From Atopobiaceae bacterium (GTDB lineage: Bacteria > Actinomycetota > Coriobacteriia > Coriobacteriales > Atopobiaceae): a stretch of DNA of 64,000 nt. Positions 63,567 through 64,000 of the stretch are shown piece by piece (the first letter of the stretch is position 1; every line of letters starts with the position of its first letter). Under the pieces are notes generated by a model that saw nothing but the letters and a program-made list of their open reading frames with translations, was not told the DNA's origin and searched no databases. The stretch is from positions 1-64,000 of the forward strand of contig JAFWMH010000034.1 of the NCBI GenBank assembly GCA_017510785.1, given 5' to 3'. A program made the position numbers and the translations under genes.

Positions 63567-64000
63567 TTAGAACATGCCGTACCCAGAGGTTGGCTTGGTG
63601 TTTTGTGCGGGGAGGACGAAGCCTACGATGGCGCCAACGACGCCGCCGGCAATGTGACCAAGGTAGCTGATGTTGCCGCCCACGAAAAGCGCTCCGTACA
63701 GCTGCTGGGTTAAATAGAACAGCGTTACGAGGATGAACGTGAGCGGAATCTCGCCCTCGCGAAGCCCAGTGAACGACGAAAGCAGTATGAACGTAAACAC
63801 CACGCCGCTGGCACCCAACACGCCTGAATGAAGGAAGAAGATGTTTGCGAGGCTGCTAGCCAATGCGCTTGCGAGCATAATACCCGCCAGTTCAAGCGAA
63901 CCGTATTTCTCCTCAAGCAGTGGGCCAAGGATGAGGATGTACCCCATGTTGGCAAAGAGATGGTCCCAACCAGCGTGGCCGAAGATGTGTGAGACGAGGC
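63567..64000 (-). CDS. Rhomboid-family intramembrane protease, partial
   Basis: The frame runs off the window on the 5' side. The visible part has GHAGWDHLFANMGYILILGP, the HxxxN motif of rhomboids, the catalytic Ser in GVLGASGVVFTFILLSS (GxSG) and the His in YLGHIAGGVVGAIVG. The membrane helix order is normal. It cleaves membrane proteins within the bilayer; substrates are unknown. It is convergent with the PLD-helicase gene. Confidence 0.92.
   Translation of the reverse strand, partial: LVSHIFGHAGWDHLFANMGYILILGPLLEEKYGSLELAGIMLASALASSLANIFFLHSGVLGASGVVFTFILLSSFTGLREGEIPLTFILVTLFYLTQQLYGALFVGGNISYLGHIAGGVVGAIVGFVLPAQNTKPTSGYGMF

Overview
The window reads as chromosomal DNA of a Gram-positive, moderately GC-rich bacterium. 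AGGAGG-type ribosome binding sites, a lipoprotein ABC transporter, an orphan PTS enzyme I with a fructose-type IIA, an EIIB/ROK fusion and dCache-GGDEF signalling suggest an actinobacterial gut or oral lineage such as Coriobacteriia. This placement is an inference from gene content and style; no rRNA or marker phylogeny is available.

Region 1 (1 to about 16.5 kb) is an accessory, defence-like island. It opens with the end of a coiled-coil protein built of 24-bp repeats and runs through a decayed stretch with one convincing small gene. It then carries a tight three-gene module (4192-14557): a 1047-aa protein of unknown family, an 1830-aa DEAD/DEAH helicase with a DUF1998-type C-terminus, and a 575-aa NERD-nuclease/UvrD-like helicase. 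Broken pieces of genes 2 and 3 lie upstream, one sharing a 114-bp identical stretch with the intact copy. A frameshifted DUF4258 / YgiT-type zinc-finger toxin-antitoxin pair and two oppositely oriented remnants of AAA-ATPase-like (DUF1703-type) genes follow.

Region 2 (16.6-36.1 kb) is mostly core metabolism. It holds a Gfo/Idh/MocA oxidoreductase, an AI-2E-type permease, a translationally coupled nitroreductase/Rrf2/oxidoreductase operon whose last enzyme is truncated, a HAD phosphatase, a frameshifted double-glycine peptide gene, a damaged histidine phosphatase, an EIIB-ROK fusion and an SDR. The aspartate-family genes thrC-hom-lysC-asd come next, then a NUDIX hydrolase and tRNA-His, tRNA-Lys and tRNA-Arg.

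Region 3 (36.2-38.7 kb) is a decayed, phage-like segment on the minus strand next to the tRNAs, including a ChW-like repeat and an HExxH protein fragment.

Region 4 (39-50.9 kb) has a PTS IIA, 1-phosphofructokinase and enzyme I cluster, a polar amino-acid ABC transporter followed directly by a DapF-fold racemase, an AEC carrier with a hexulose-phosphate-synthase-like enzyme, a diguanylate cyclase, an MBL-rubredoxin fusion and a TetR regulator.

Region 5 (50.9-56.5 kb) is rich in repeats: an 18-bp array, two mutually inverted arrays of a roughly 72-bp hairpin repeat around a NUDIX CoA-pyrophosphatase-like gene, and an 80-bp tandem repeat. It also has tRNA-Gly, a small peptide gene and a MATE exporter. 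Region 6 (56.4-64 kb) has an EIIB-like protein divergent from an RpiR regulator, a membrane protein with Rossmann-like domains, a PLD-helicase-DUF3427 protein and a partial rhomboid protease.
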